This document shows, in pieces, positions 8,277-16,835 of a stretch of DNA of 64,000 nt; the stretch's first letter is position 1, and each line of letters opens with the position of its first letter. This DNA is from Pseudomonas antarctica (GTDB lineage Bacteria > Pseudomonadota > Gammaproteobacteria > Pseudomonadales > Pseudomonadaceae), in the NCBI RefSeq assembly GCF_001647715.1, contig NZ_CP015600.1, positions 3,410,001-3,474,000 on the forward strand, read 5' to 3'. Under the pieces are notes generated by a model. It was not told the DNA's origin and made no database searches. It saw only the letters and a list, made by a program, of their open reading frames with translations. A program made the translations under genes and the position numbers.

Positions 8277-8669
8277 ATGTACAACTCGCACCTGCCCACG
8301 GACGGACATTCACCGGCTGCCGACGCCAATTTCGGCGGCGGCGCACACGCATTCGGCAAAGCCCCGGGCAAACTGCCCGAACAACAAGGCAACCAGCGCA
8401 TTCGCCACTTGCTCAAGTGTTTCGGTTTGCGCACCAGCCTGATTCGGCTGAAGGTCATCGACGCCCTCCTCACCGCTGCCGATAACCAGCGCACCCTCGG
8501 AGTGCGTGGCGTGCACAGCCATTTGCTGGAGCTGGGCATCCCGCTGTCGTTTCTGAGCGTGCGTGAGGTACTCAAGCGCCTGTGCACCGAGGGCGTGATC
8601 ACCCTCAATGCCGATAAAAGCTACAGCCTCCATGCAGAGGCCGCCAAACTACTCAACGGGCACGCATGA
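8277..8669 (+). CDS. Short Fur-like winged-helix protein
   Basis: The 130-residue product carries a winged-helix fold like the N-terminal DNA-binding domain of ferric uptake regulators: IRHLLKCFGLRTSLIRLKVIDALL, then GVRGVHSHLLELGIPLSFLSVREVLKRLCTEGVI. The dimerisation/metal-binding half is missing, including the His/Cys clusters that bind Fe or Zn. It is preceded by a disordered, glycine/alanine-rich 35-residue tail. An AAGGAG site lies 10 nt before the ATG. It is divergent from pvdQ. Similar proteins in pseudomonads are often labelled Fe2+/Zn2+ uptake regulation proteins. The actual ligand and targets are unknown. Confidence 0.7.
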   Translation: MYNSHLPTDGHSPAADANFGGGAHAFGKAPGKLPEQQGNQRIRHLLKCFGLRTSLIRLKVIDALLTAADNQRTLGVRGVHSHLLELGIPLSFLSVREVLKRLCTEGVITLNADKSYSLHAEAAKLLNGHA

Positions 8670-8696
8670 CGCTCCAAGCTGAATCGTGTGCCTGAA

Positions 8697-8891
8697 TCAG
8701 AAGTTAGGCTTGACCTTGCGACGCATGATGCCGTTGATCACTACCACAGTGACCGCTACGGCGATGGCAATGTACTGGAACGTTTTCTCGCTGATGACGC
8801 CGGTGTTCTGCAGGTAGGACAGGCCAAACATCGTCCCCAGTACCACCAGAGAAATCAGAATCGAATATTTCAAACGTTGCTTTTGGGTCAT
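8697..8891 (-). CDS. Small two-segment membrane protein
   Basis: The 64-residue product has two hydrophobic segments (ILISLVVLGTMFGLSYL and YIAIAVAVTVVVINGIM), a positive N-terminus and a basic tail (RRKVKPNF). The ATG at 8891 is chosen because AGGA lies 8 nt upstream; longer in-frame starts lack this. Function unknown. It is convergent with the Fur-like gene. Confidence 0.6.
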   Translation of the reverse strand: MTQKQRLKYSILISLVVLGTMFGLSYLQNTGVISEKTFQYIAIAVAVTVVVINGIMRRKVKPNF

Positions 8892-9063
8892 GACGGGGTC
8901 CTGAAGCTGGTAAATGTATCCACTTTGTATCGCCGAGCATGCCAAGCTCATACCCAGTAACGGGGATGGCGCGGGGTCGGCAGGGTCCTATGTTACAGGC
9001 GCTGAAAATTTTTGGCTTGTTCCACGCCTGATTGAACCTGTCGGTACTTTAGAGGATTTCAAA

Positions 9064-9201
9064 ATGCTCCGTCGAATCACACTGCTGATTCCATTGCTGA
9101 TCATGCTGAGCATGAGCGGCTGCTTCTTTTTCCCCCACGGCGGCGGTGGCGGCTGGCACGACCACCGCTATGACGGCGGCCAAGGCTACGAACGCCGCTG
9201 A
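9064..9201 (+). CDS. Very small lipoprotein (45 aa)
   Basis: A signal peptide ends in lipobox MSGC (Cys20). The short mature tail is glycine-, histidine- and arginine-rich (FFFPHGGGGGWHDHRYDGG). AGAGGA stands 8 nt before the ATG. The histidine-rich tail might bind metal, but nothing else supports that. Comparable tiny lipoproteins are common in Pseudomonas genomes and have no known function. Confidence 0.65.
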   Translation: MLRRITLLIPLLIMLSMSGCFFFPHGGGGGWHDHRYDGGQGYERR

Positions 9202-9249
9202 TACACTGCGCGTCTCGCTTTGCATTGCGCAAAGCGAGACCCTTGCCGT

Positions 9250-10020
9250 TCAGCCGGCATGCACCCACCGCTGGTGCAGCCACCGCGCAAACGCATCCAG
9301 GGCAAAGCCCAATAGCCCGATCAACAGCACCATCGCCATCAACTCCGAATAGGCGAGGCGATCACGGGTGTCGAGGATGTAATACCCCAGCCCCGCACTG
9401 ACCCCGAGCATTTCGCACGGCACCAGCACAATCCACAGAATGCCGATGGCCAGGCGCACGCCGGTCAGCACATGCCCCACCACGCCGGGAATAATCACCC
9501 GACGCAAGGTTTCCCAGCGTGTCGCACTCAAGCTTTGACTCAACTGCAGCCACCGCGGGTCCAACTGCCGCACGCCGGCAGCCGTATTGAGCATGATCGG
9601 CCACACCGCGGCAAACGCCAGCAGGAAGTAAATGGGTTGGTCACCCACGCCCATCAACATCACCACGATCGGCATCCAGGACAGCGGCGAGATCATTCGC
9701 AAAAACTGAAAGGCCGGCGTGGTTGCTGCCTCCAGGTTGCGCGAGCTGCCCACCAGCAAGCCCAGTGGCACCCCTACCAACAACGCGAGAAACAGCCCGA
9801 CAAAAATACGCTTGAGGCTAACGGCGATGTGCAGATAGAGCTCACCGCGCCCGAGCAATTCCCACAGGCTGCTTAAGGTAGCGGCCAGCGAGAAACGTGC
9901 CGACAAGCCATCGGCCGCGCCAAACACCTTCACCCCCAGCCACCACAACACCAGCAAACCTGCCAGGCCGCTTATACCGAGCAACCAGCCAGGCCATATG
10001 ACGGTTTTGCCGTTGTTCAA
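9250..10020 (-). CDS. ABC transporter permease, nitrate/sulfonate/taurine type
   Basis: Inner-membrane permease of the SsuC/TauC/NrtB class, 256 residues. Six hydrophobic segments are visible, with the EAA-type cytoplasmic loop around SATRWETLRRVIIPGVVGHVLTG (about residues 170-190) that docks on the ATPase. The start is a TTG at 10020 that overlaps the upstream stop (TTGA), with GAGGAG 8 nt before it, so translation is coupled to the binding-protein gene. It is the last gene of a five-gene minus-strand operon (13665 down to 9250). Confidence 0.88.
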   Translation of the reverse strand: MNNGKTVIWPGWLLGISGLAGLLVLWWLGVKVFGAADGLSARFSLAATLSSLWELLGRGELYLHIAVSLKRIFVGLFLALLVGVPLGLLVGSSRNLEAATTPAFQFLRMISPLSWMPIVVMLMGVGDQPIYFLLAFAAVWPIMLNTAAGVRQLDPRWLQLSQSLSATRWETLRRVIIPGVVGHVLTGVRLAIGILWIVLVPCEMLGVSAGLGYYILDTRDRLAYSELMAMVLLIGLLGFALDAFARWLHQRWVHAG

Positions 10021-11216
10021 ACGCCAATCTCCTCGTGCCGCTCATAACCGTCCGGCAAGCCGAAGGTTTTCATGCCGCCCACCGACTCGATCGCGTTGCG
10101 GACGAAACGGTCGTCGACCAGGTCTTTGGCCACAAAGGCCGGGTCCAGGTCGGCAAGAAACTTCTTGTCGCCTTCGATCAACGTGTCCTTCAAGCGCCGC
10201 ACCAATTCCTCGGTGTAGCTGGGGAACGGATAAGGTTGGAAGTCGATGCGGTGCTCGTCCCAGTTGGCGTGCTGGATCGCACCGTCGGCCAGGTAAGCCG
10301 CGCGGTCGGCAGCGGTCGGGGCCAGGACTTTGCTCAATACCGGTTCAGCATGCGGCGTGTAGCGGTTCGGGCCGTCCTTGGACAGCAGCTTCACCGCCTC
10401 CTCGCGGTTATCACGCGTCCACACCTGTGCCTTGACGATGGCATTCACCACCTTCTGCGACCATTCCGGGCGGTTGGTCAGGTCATGCTCGTGCATGAAC
10501 ACGACGCAGCACGCATGGTTGCGCCAGACGTCGCCGGTAAACCGTTGCACGCGCCCGACCTTGAGGTTTTCCGCCAGGGCGTTGAACGGCTCGGCGACGA
10601 TATAGCCGTCGATGCGCTTGCTCGCCAGGGCCGGGGGCATGTCGGAGGGCGGCAGCACGATCAGGTTGACTTCATTGGCTGCAATCTCGGTACCGGCAGC
10701 ACGCGCCACGGGCGTTAGGCCGTTGTCGCGGAACAGCTGCTGTACCACCACGTTGTGAATCGAGTACCAGAATGGAATCGCCACTGACTTGCCGCCCAGT
10801 TGCTTCACCTCGGTAATGCCTGGCGAAACGGTCAAGCCGGAACCGCCGACGTGGTTCCAGGCCACCACTTTTGCCGGGACTTTGCTGCCGTAGCGGGCCC
10901 ACACCGTCATTGGCGACAACAGGTGAATCACGTTGACCTGCCCGGAAATAAACGCTTCGATCACCTGGGCCCAACTGCGCAACAGCACGGGGCGCTCGGC
11001 CTTGATGCCCTCGGCTTCGAACAGGCCGTTGTTGTGCGCGACCAGCAACGGTGTGGCATCGGTGATCGGCAAGTAGCCGATACGCACCGGTGCATCCGGC
11101 TCGCTGGCGGCGCGGGCTTGCAGGCTGCTCAGCAGTGGCAAGGCACCGGCGGCACTGAGCACGGCGGAAAGTTTGAGAAAGTCACGGCGAGAGTGAGTGA
11201 GGTCATCCAGACACAT
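10017..11216 (-). CDS. ABC transporter substrate-binding protein (NrtA/SsuA-like, Tat-exported)
   Basis: Periplasmic binding protein, 399 residues. A twin-arginine signal is clear (SRRDFLKLSAVLSAAGALPLL), so it is exported folded. The body resembles the NrtA/CmpA branch: VRIGYLPITDATPLLVAHNNGLFEAEG, then GSGLTVSPGI and FMHEHDLTNRPEWSQKVVNAIVKA. The ATG at 11216 is preferred because GGAG lies 7 nt upstream and the Tat motif follows closely. The gene overlaps the ATPase stop by 14 nt. The ligand is unknown. Nitrate, sulfonates or other small anions are possible, but the companion genes (flavoprotein, AhpD-like) argue for an organic compound. Confidence 0.85.
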   Translation of the reverse strand: MCLDDLTHSRRDFLKLSAVLSAAGALPLLSSLQARAASEPDAPVRIGYLPITDATPLLVAHNNGLFEAEGIKAERPVLLRSWAQVIEAFISGQVNVIHLLSPMTVWARYGSKVPAKVVAWNHVGGSGLTVSPGITEVKQLGGKSVAIPFWYSIHNVVVQQLFRDNGLTPVARAAGTEIAANEVNLIVLPPSDMPPALASKRIDGYIVAEPFNALAENLKVGRVQRFTGDVWRNHACCVVFMHEHDLTNRPEWSQKVVNAIVKAQVWTRDNREEAVKLLSKDGPNRYTPHAEPVLSKVLAPTAADRAAYLADGAIQHANWDEHRIDFQPYPFPSYTEELVRRLKDTLIEGDKKFLADLDPAFVAKDLVDDRFVRNAIESVGGMKTFGLPDGYERHEEIGV

Positions 11217-12006
11217 GTGAGAACTCCGATTGTTCAAGAGGGTTGGGTTGAGGGCGGCTCGCCTGCCGTAAGGTTTTCAGAATCTCGATACGCAGTGCGC
11301 CGATGGCCTCAACCTGTTCTTCGCGCGGTTGCGGCAGGTCGATGTGCCATTCGCCCAGGGTCCGCGCCGGGCGGTTGCCCAGTAGCAGGATGCGGTCGGA
11401 GAGCAGCAGCGCCTCATCAATATCGTGGGTAATCAGCACCGCCGCCGAACCTTGCTCGCGGTTGACCTTGAGCAACAGGTGCTGCATGTCGGCGCGGGTG
11501 ACTTCATCCAGCGCGCCGAAGGGCTCATCCAGCAGCAACACTTGCGGTTGCCGTGCCAGGCAGCGGGCCAACGCCGTGCGCTGGGCCATACCGCCAGACA
11601 ACTGCGCGGGGAACTGCTGACGGGCATGTTCCAGCCCGACCGCCGCGATAGCGTGATCGACGCGGCGGCGACGTTCTTCATGACTCACGTGCGGTTGGCG
11701 GGCGAAATCCAGGCCAAAGGCGACGTTCTTTTCCAGATTCAACCAGGGCAACAGGCTGGGGTCCTGAAAGGCCACCGCCACCCTCGGGTGCGGCCCGTTC
11801 AACGGCTCGCCCAGCACCTGCACTGTTCCGCCCTGGGGCGTCTGTAAACCGGCCAGTACGCGCAACAGGCTGGATTTGCCGACGCCACTGGGCCCAAGGA
11901 TCGACAGCACTTCGCCAGGCCGCAGGTGCAAGTCGAACCCTTGCAGCACCGGCCCGCTGGCATAGCCCAGGCAAACCCCCTGGGCGCTCAATACTGTTGC
12001 GGTCAT
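11203..12006 (-). CDS. ABC transporter ATP-binding protein (SsuB/TauB type)
   Basis: ATPase subunit that powers the importer, 267 residues. Walker A is GPSGVGKSS (about residue 39), the signature is LSGGMAQR, and Walker B is VLLLDEPFGALD, followed by the switch histidine in LITHDIDEA. The start ATG overlaps the stop of the acyl-CoA-dehydrogenase-like gene (ATGA), and the end overlaps the binding-protein gene. Both point to one coupled transcript. Confidence 0.93.
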   Translation of the reverse strand: MTATVLSAQGVCLGYASGPVLQGFDLHLRPGEVLSILGPSGVGKSSLLRVLAGLQTPQGGTVQVLGEPLNGPHPRVAVAFQDPSLLPWLNLEKNVAFGLDFARQPHVSHEERRRRVDHAIAAVGLEHARQQFPAQLSGGMAQRTALARCLARQPQVLLLDEPFGALDEVTRADMQHLLLKVNREQGSAAVLITHDIDEALLLSDRILLLGNRPARTLGEWHIDLPQPREEQVEAIGALRIEILKTLRQASRPQPNPLEQSEFSHVSG

Positions 12007-13064
12007 AGATTGGCCTGTCGGTGCAACTCTGTGCGCAGTTGCACCAGGCTTGGCGTGACGATCGGCACAAAGGCCGACTCGCGCCAGCGCCGGGCAAAGC
12101 CGCTGCCGTGTGCGGTGAGGTACGCCTTGCCGCCGCTGGCCTGCAGTTCAAGTTGCACGGCACTGGCGGCCGTTTCCGCAAGGGCAATACGCAGTTTGAA
12201 CAACGGCACCGGCTCTGCCGCAAACCGTCCGGCCAGCAAACCCTTTTTCAGCTCGGTGACCAGATGGTCGAGCGTCACCCGCAACGCTTCCAACTCATCA
12301 CGCAGCACCGTGCGGCTCGCACCCAGGTGGTTGGCCACCTCCGCCAGCGAGCGGCGGGCCAGGCCGATGGACATGCCGCATTGCAAGCCCAGAAACGCCG
12401 GGCGTACTGCCGGCAAAAACTTGCGCGCGTCCTCGTGCAGCAACCAGTCGCGGCTCAGCTCGACACCTTCCAGACCCAGCGCTGCCGTATTGCTCGATTG
12501 CAGCCCCATCAGCTCCAGGTCGCGGGAACGCTGCAAGCCCGCCACTGAGTCGGGAATCGCCAGGATAAACGGCACGCCGCCACCGGCATGCTCGATCGCC
12601 GCGGCCGCGACAAACCCGTTCTTGCGCAGGTTAGTCACCCAGTGCAGCCGACCGTTGAGGGTCCAGCCGTCGTCAGTCGGCTCGGCGCTGATTTGCAGCG
12701 CCTCGATCCCCGACAGAAACTTCATTGCGTTCGACAGCCCCGTGGCACCGGCAAGTTTGCCACTGAGCAAGTCCGGCAACAGCTGCTCGCGCAGCCGCTC
12801 ATTGGGGCTCTGCAACAAATACTCGATAAAGGATCGCTGGCCCCAACAGACAAATGCGGCCGCCAGGGAATGGCTGGCGACATTGGCGATGGCGTCCACC
12901 GCACCGGTCACATCGCCGCCCAGCCCGCCGAGTGCTTTCGGCACGCCGATACGTAATACATTGGCTTCTGCCAGCCGTGGCAGCACTTCCTGTGGATCGC
13001 AACTGCCCACATCCAGGGCCTGCGCTTGAACATCGAGCCAACGGCTCAAGATTGGGTCAAGCAT
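12003..13064 (-). CDS. Acyl-CoA dehydrogenase-family flavoprotein (SfnB-like)
   Basis: The 353-residue product has the acyl-CoA dehydrogenase order: an N-terminal helical domain, a middle beta domain (GATGLSNAMKFLSG...WTLNGRLHWVTNLRKNGF) and a C-terminal helical bundle. Relatives in sulfur-scavenging operons (SfnB/DszC-like) are reduced-flavin monooxygenases rather than dehydrogenases. The position directly before an SsuB/TauB-type transporter fits that reading. No catalytic glutamate could be placed with confidence. GGAG lies 7 nt before the ATG. The substrate is unknown. Confidence 0.75.
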   Translation of the reverse strand: MLDPILSRWLDVQAQALDVGSCDPQEVLPRLAEANVLRIGVPKALGGLGGDVTGAVDAIANVASHSLAAAFVCWGQRSFIEYLLQSPNERLREQLLPDLLSGKLAGATGLSNAMKFLSGIEALQISAEPTDDGWTLNGRLHWVTNLRKNGFVAAAAIEHAGGGVPFILAIPDSVAGLQRSRDLELMGLQSSNTAALGLEGVELSRDWLLHEDARKFLPAVRPAFLGLQCGMSIGLARRSLAEVANHLGASRTVLRDELEALRVTLDHLVTELKKGLLAGRFAAEPVPLFKLRIALAETAASAVQLELQASGGKAYLTAHGSGFARRWRESAFVPIVTPSLVQLRTELHRQANL

Positions 13065-13104
13065 TCGTGTTTCTCCTTGTTACTGCAGGTGGGCGATCGC
13101 CCAT

Positions 13105-13665
13105 TCAGCTTGCCGGTTTTTCCCAACGGTATTGCGCCAACTCCGGGTTCAGCGGGGTACGGGCAAACACGTTAGCGAAGTTGCACAACGTTGCCAGGCT
13201 TACGCCCAAAATAACTTCCAGCGCCTGGCCATCGGAATAGCCGGCGGCGCGGAATGCCTCGAAACCGGCGTCGCTGACGTCGCCCCGGGTGGCGATCACT
13301 TCACGGGTGAACGCGGCGAGTGTCTCATAACGGGCATTGGGCAATTCACCCCGCTGGCGCAAGGCATCAATAACGTCTTCCGGCAGCTTGGCCTTGTTGC
13401 GTGCAACGGCCGTGTGACCGGCGACGCAGAAATCGCAGCCGTGGGTGGTGGCGGCAATCAGCTGCACGACTTCGCGGTCGGCCAGGCTCAGTTCAGATTT
13501 GGCGTTGAGGCCGGAGACAGTGATGTAGGTTTCCAGAGCGGCCGGCGCATTGGCCAGCACGGCGAGCAGATTGGGAATGAAACCCGAGCCCTTGAGGGCA
13601 TTTTCGAGGAACGGCTTGGCCGCTTCAGGTGCGGTTTCAGGGGTCAGCAACGGTACACGGGACAT
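13105..13665 (-). CDS. Carboxymuconolactone decarboxylase / AhpD-like protein
   Basis: The 186-residue all-helical protein has the AhpD active-site motif HGCDFCVAGH, in which CxxC plus histidine forms the redox centre of alkylhydroperoxidase D-like enzymes (about residues 75-84). It is the first gene of the operon that continues into the flavoprotein and ABC transporter. Peroxide or thiol redox work linked to metabolism of the imported compound is an inference. It is divergent from the AraC gene, with about 100 nt between them holding both promoters. Confidence 0.85.
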   Translation of the reverse strand: MSRVPLLTPETAPEAAKPFLENALKGSGFIPNLLAVLANAPAALETYITVSGLNAKSELSLADREVVQLIAATTHGCDFCVAGHTAVARNKAKLPEDVIDALRQRGELPNARYETLAAFTREVIATRGDVSDAGFEAFRAAGYSDGQALEVILGVSLATLCNFANVFARTPLNPELAQYRWEKPAS

Positions 13666-13767
13666 GGAGTGGTCTCCTGGTGGGTTGATGTCTCCAGTCT
13701 GTTGGTTATAAAAAATCCCCTCAATAGGCTAAAGTAGCGATTACTTGCTCTTGAGTCTTTACGTTAG

Positions 13768-14673
13768 ATGAATTCGTCCAGTGCTCTCGTCGATTGGTTA
13801 TTAGACAGCCTCGAACTCAACACCAGTCTGTTCCATGTCGGGCGCTATTGCGGCGACTGGCATGCGAGCACTCATGGCCTGGCCAGCGCGAGTTTCCACT
13901 TGATTGTGCAAGGCCAGTGCTGGCTGCATATCGACGCAGAATCCACCCCCCAACACTTGAACAATGGCGACGCGGTGTTTCTGCTGCGCGACCTTGAGTA
14001 TCGGCTGTCCGGCGAAGCGACGGCGCAGGGCGCACAGGAATGTCCGCGCCGTGCCATGCTGCCGCTGGATAATGAGGCCAGCGATGGTGTGGGCCTGGTC
14101 TGCGGTTTCTTCCACTTCCATTCCGGCCTGTCGGCGATGATCGTCGACACCCTGCCCGCCTGGATCATCTTGCGGGCCGGCGACCCATCGTTGACCGCCG
14201 CACGCAACCTGTTCGAACTGATCCTGCAAGAATGCCAGCGCATGCCCGCGCCCTCCTCGGCCTTGCTCGAGCGTCTTTGCCACTTGTTGTTTCTCTATGT
14301 GCTGCGCCAGCAAGTGATCGACAACAACGAGCTCGGCGGCCTGGCGGCATTGGGACGGCAGCCGGCATTTGCCCACTTGCTGGAACAGCTTATCGCCCGC
14401 CCCGCTGAGGCCTGGACCCTGGAAAGCATGGCCGCCTGTACCGGGCTGTCGCGTTCGGCGTTTTTCAAACGGTTTAACGAGCTGTGTGGCCAGTCGCCCG
14501 GGCAGGTGCTGTTGATGATGCGCATGCGCCATGCGTGCCAGCTCTTCAAGCAGGACCAGACCGTGGCGGAGGTAGCGCTGGCGGTCGGTTACCAGTCGGT
14601 TGCGGCGTTCACCCGGGCGTTCCACAAAGTCACCGGGCAACAACCCGGGGCCTATCGCAAGGCCCAAGCCTAG
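13768..14673 (+). CDS. AraC family transcriptional regulator
   Basis: The 301-residue product has an N-terminal cupin-like sensor of the AraC_binding_2/cupin_6 sort (GLASASFHLIVQGQCWLHID...) and a C-terminal double helix-turn-helix: WTLESMAACTGLSRSAFFKRF and VAEVALAVGYQSVAAFTRAFHKVTGQQPGAYR. It is divergent from the AhpD-ACAD-ABC operon and is the likely regulator of it. Its end overlaps the convergent LysR gene by 4 nt. Confidence 0.92.
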   Translation: MNSSSALVDWLLDSLELNTSLFHVGRYCGDWHASTHGLASASFHLIVQGQCWLHIDAESTPQHLNNGDAVFLLRDLEYRLSGEATAQGAQECPRRAMLPLDNEASDGVGLVCGFFHFHSGLSAMIVDTLPAWIILRAGDPSLTAARNLFELILQECQRMPAPSSALLERLCHLLFLYVLRQQVIDNNELGGLAALGRQPAFAHLLEQLIARPAEAWTLESMAACTGLSRSAFFKRFNELCGQSPGQVLLMMRMRHACQLFKQDQTVAEVALAVGYQSVAAFTRAFHKVTGQQPGAYRKAQA

Positions 14674-15578
14674 CGGCGCAAACCATTGCCCGGCCGGGCG
14701 CAGAGTTCCACCAGCCAATCGACCAATACCCGCACCCGCGGCGATAGCTGGCGGTGCGGCGGGTACAGCGCGGTCAGTGGCAATCGGGGTGGTTTGATGG
14801 CGCTTAACACCTCCACCAGGCGACCTGCTTCCAGCTGCAGTTTGGCGTGATAGAACGGCGTCTGCACCAGGCCATAACCCGCTTCGCACGCCGCCAGATA
14901 ACCATCTGCACTGTTGACGGCGACCTGTTTGGGCAAGTCCACCAAACGAATTTCCTCGCCCACCTGAAACTCCAGGCCATAGCGTTTCCCACTGCTGCTG
15001 GAAAAGTATTCGACGACTTGATGGCCGGCCAGTTCTTCCAGGCACTCGGGCACGCCGAACCGCTGCAGATAGCCGGCGCTGGCACAAGTCACCTGGTCCA
15101 TCATTGCCAGAGGCCGTGCCACCAGGGAATCGTCAAGGGCCAGGCCGCCGCGCAACACACAGTCCACGCCTTCGCGGATCAGGTCGACCGGACGATCGTT
15201 CAGGCCGATCTCCAACTCGATCTGCGGGTAACGCGTGCTGAATTCGGGCAGCGCGGGGATCACCAGAAATCGCCCGATCCCCGACGGCATGTCGATACGC
15301 AACGTACCGCGCGGGCTGCCACGGGTGGAGAACACTGCTTCGGTTTCTTCAAGATCCGCCAGGAGGCTGACGCAGCGCTGGTAGTAAGCAGCACCATCCA
15401 GTGTGGGGCTGACTTGCCGTGTGGTGCGCTGCAACAACTGCACACCCAGGTGCGCCTCCAGTTGTTTGATCACGATCGTCACCGAGGCACGCGGCAATTG
15501 CAGGCTGTCGGCGGCTTTGGCGAAACCGCCCAACTCGACGATTCGAGTAAACACGCGCATGGCGTTAAATCGGTCCAA
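14670..15578 (-). CDS. LysR family transcriptional regulator
   Basis: The 302-residue product has an N-terminal winged helix of LysR type ([27 protein letters not shown], residues 7-33) and an effector domain from about residue 90 ([22 protein letters not shown]). It belongs by appearance to the subgroup whose regulators often sit divergent from an oxidoreductase. Here the aldo-keto reductase starts 118 nt away on the other strand and is the probable target. The effector is unknown. Confidence 0.93.
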   Translation of the reverse strand: MDRFNAMRVFTRIVELGGFAKAADSLQLPRASVTIVIKQLEAHLGVQLLQRTTRQVSPTLDGAAYYQRCVSLLADLEETEAVFSTRGSPRGTLRIDMPSGIGRFLVIPALPEFSTRYPQIELEIGLNDRPVDLIREGVDCVLRGGLALDDSLVARPLAMMDQVTCASAGYLQRFGVPECLEELAGHQVVEYFSSSSGKRYGLEFQVGEEIRLVDLPKQVAVNSADGYLAACEAGYGLVQTPFYHAKLQLEAGRLVEVLSAIKPPRLPLTALYPPHRQLSPRVRVLVDWLVELCARPGNGLRR

Positions 15579-15695
15579 AGCGGGGTGAACTCCGGGGATT
15601 GTTTAGAAAATTATAATAGTGATAGCGGTTTTAGCGGCTTTATCCCTGAGTTGTCGAGGAGAACAATGGGCCTTTCCCTCCTAGGAGCTGCTCCG

Positions 15696-16691
15696 ATGCA
15701 CACACGTCAACTCGGCAAGAACGGCCCTCACGTCTCCGCCATCGGCCTCGGCTGCATGGGCATGACCGATTTCTACACCACCGGCATTGATACCCGGGAA
15801 GCGATTGCGACCGTGCACCGCGCCCTCGAACTGGGCGTCACCTTGCTGGACACCGCCGACATGTATGGCCCCTACACCAACGAAGAACTGATCGGCAAAG
15901 CCATCGCGGGCAAACGCGACCAGGTGTTCCTGGCGAGCAAATTCGGTTTTGTGCGGGACCCGGCAAACCCGGCGGCACGCGGTGTGAATGGTCGCCCTGA
16001 GTACATCCGCAAAGCGATTGACGGCACGTTGAAGCGCCTGGGCGTGGACACCCTGGACCTTTACTACCAGCACCGCGTGGACCCCGATGTGGCCATCGAA
16101 GAAAGCGTCGGCGCCATGGCCGAGTTGGTCAAACAGGGCAAGGTGCGTTACCTGGGCCTGAGTGAAGCCTCCGCCGCCAGCCTGGAGCGTGCCCACAAGG
16201 TGCACCCGATCAGCGCCTTGCAAAGTGAATACTCGTTGTGGAGCCGCGACCAGGAAGACAACGGTTGCCTGGAGACGTGCCGGCGCCTGGGCATCGCCTT
16301 TATGCCTTACAGCCCGCTGGGGCGCGGCTTTCTCACCGGCACCCTGAAAAGCCCGGAGGACTTCGCTGCCGACGACTACCGCCGCTCCAGCCCACGGTTC
16401 CAGGGCGAGAACTTCGCAAAAAACCTGCTGCTGGTAGATAAAGTGCAGGCGCTGGCCGCCGAAAAAGGCGTGACTGCCGGGCAATTGGCTTTGGCCTGGG
16501 TACTCGCCCAAGGGGATTACCTGATCCCGATCCCGGGCACCAAACAGCGCAAGTACCTGGAAGAGAACGTAGCGGCCGTCGATATCGTCCTGAGCCCAGC
16601 CGAAGCGGCAGCGCTGGCATCGATCTTCCCCGCCGGCGCCACGGCCGGTTTGCGCTACACCGAGGCCTCGATGGGCTTGGTGAATCAATAG
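15696..16691 (+). CDS. Aldo/keto reductase
   Basis: NADPH-dependent carbonyl reductase of the (beta/alpha)8 AKR superfamily, 331 residues. The catalytic tetrad is visible: Asp and Tyr in [14 protein letters not shown], Lys in FLASKFGF and His in LYYQHRVDP. Cofactor-binding IPIPGTKQ lies near the C-terminus. The ATG at 15696 (AGGAG 8 nt upstream) matches the family start MHTRQLG. An in-frame ATG at 15666 also has a GAGGAG site and would add ten residues. It is divergent from the LysR gene, and a terminator follows. Confidence 0.93.
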   Translation: MHTRQLGKNGPHVSAIGLGCMGMTDFYTTGIDTREAIATVHRALELGVTLLDTADMYGPYTNEELIGKAIAGKRDQVFLASKFGFVRDPANPAARGVNGRPEYIRKAIDGTLKRLGVDTLDLYYQHRVDPDVAIEESVGAMAELVKQGKVRYLGLSEASAASLERAHKVHPISALQSEYSLWSRDQEDNGCLETCRRLGIAFMPYSPLGRGFLTGTLKSPEDFAADDYRRSSPRFQGENFAKNLLLVDKVQALAAEKGVTAGQLALAWVLAQGDYLIPIPGTKQRKYLEENVAAVDIVLSPAEAAALASIFPAGATAGLRYTEASMGLVNQ

Positions 16692-16702
16692 CCGGTGTGG
16701 CC

Positions 16703-16735
16703 CGGGCGCACCGATTCAGGGTGCGCCCGATTTTT
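16703..16735 (+). terminator. Rho-independent terminator of the aldo/keto reductase gene
   Basis: A 10-bp GC stem (CGGGCGCACC / GGTGCGCCCG) with a 7-nt loop is followed by ATTTTTG. Confidence 0.88.
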
Positions 16736-16835
16736 GTTGCACGATGTTACCTAAAGCTCCGCCTTACCAAGCCGATAGCCTGATGAAGCTCTAACAAAGC
16801 CGCGTCGATAATAAACGCTTCGTAAGGACGACCCC

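Noticed and set aside
15666..15695. Upstream ATG of the aldo/keto reductase with its own GAGGAG site
   Set aside because: Family alignment begins at the ATG at 15696, which also has a well-spaced AGGAG; kept only as an alternative.
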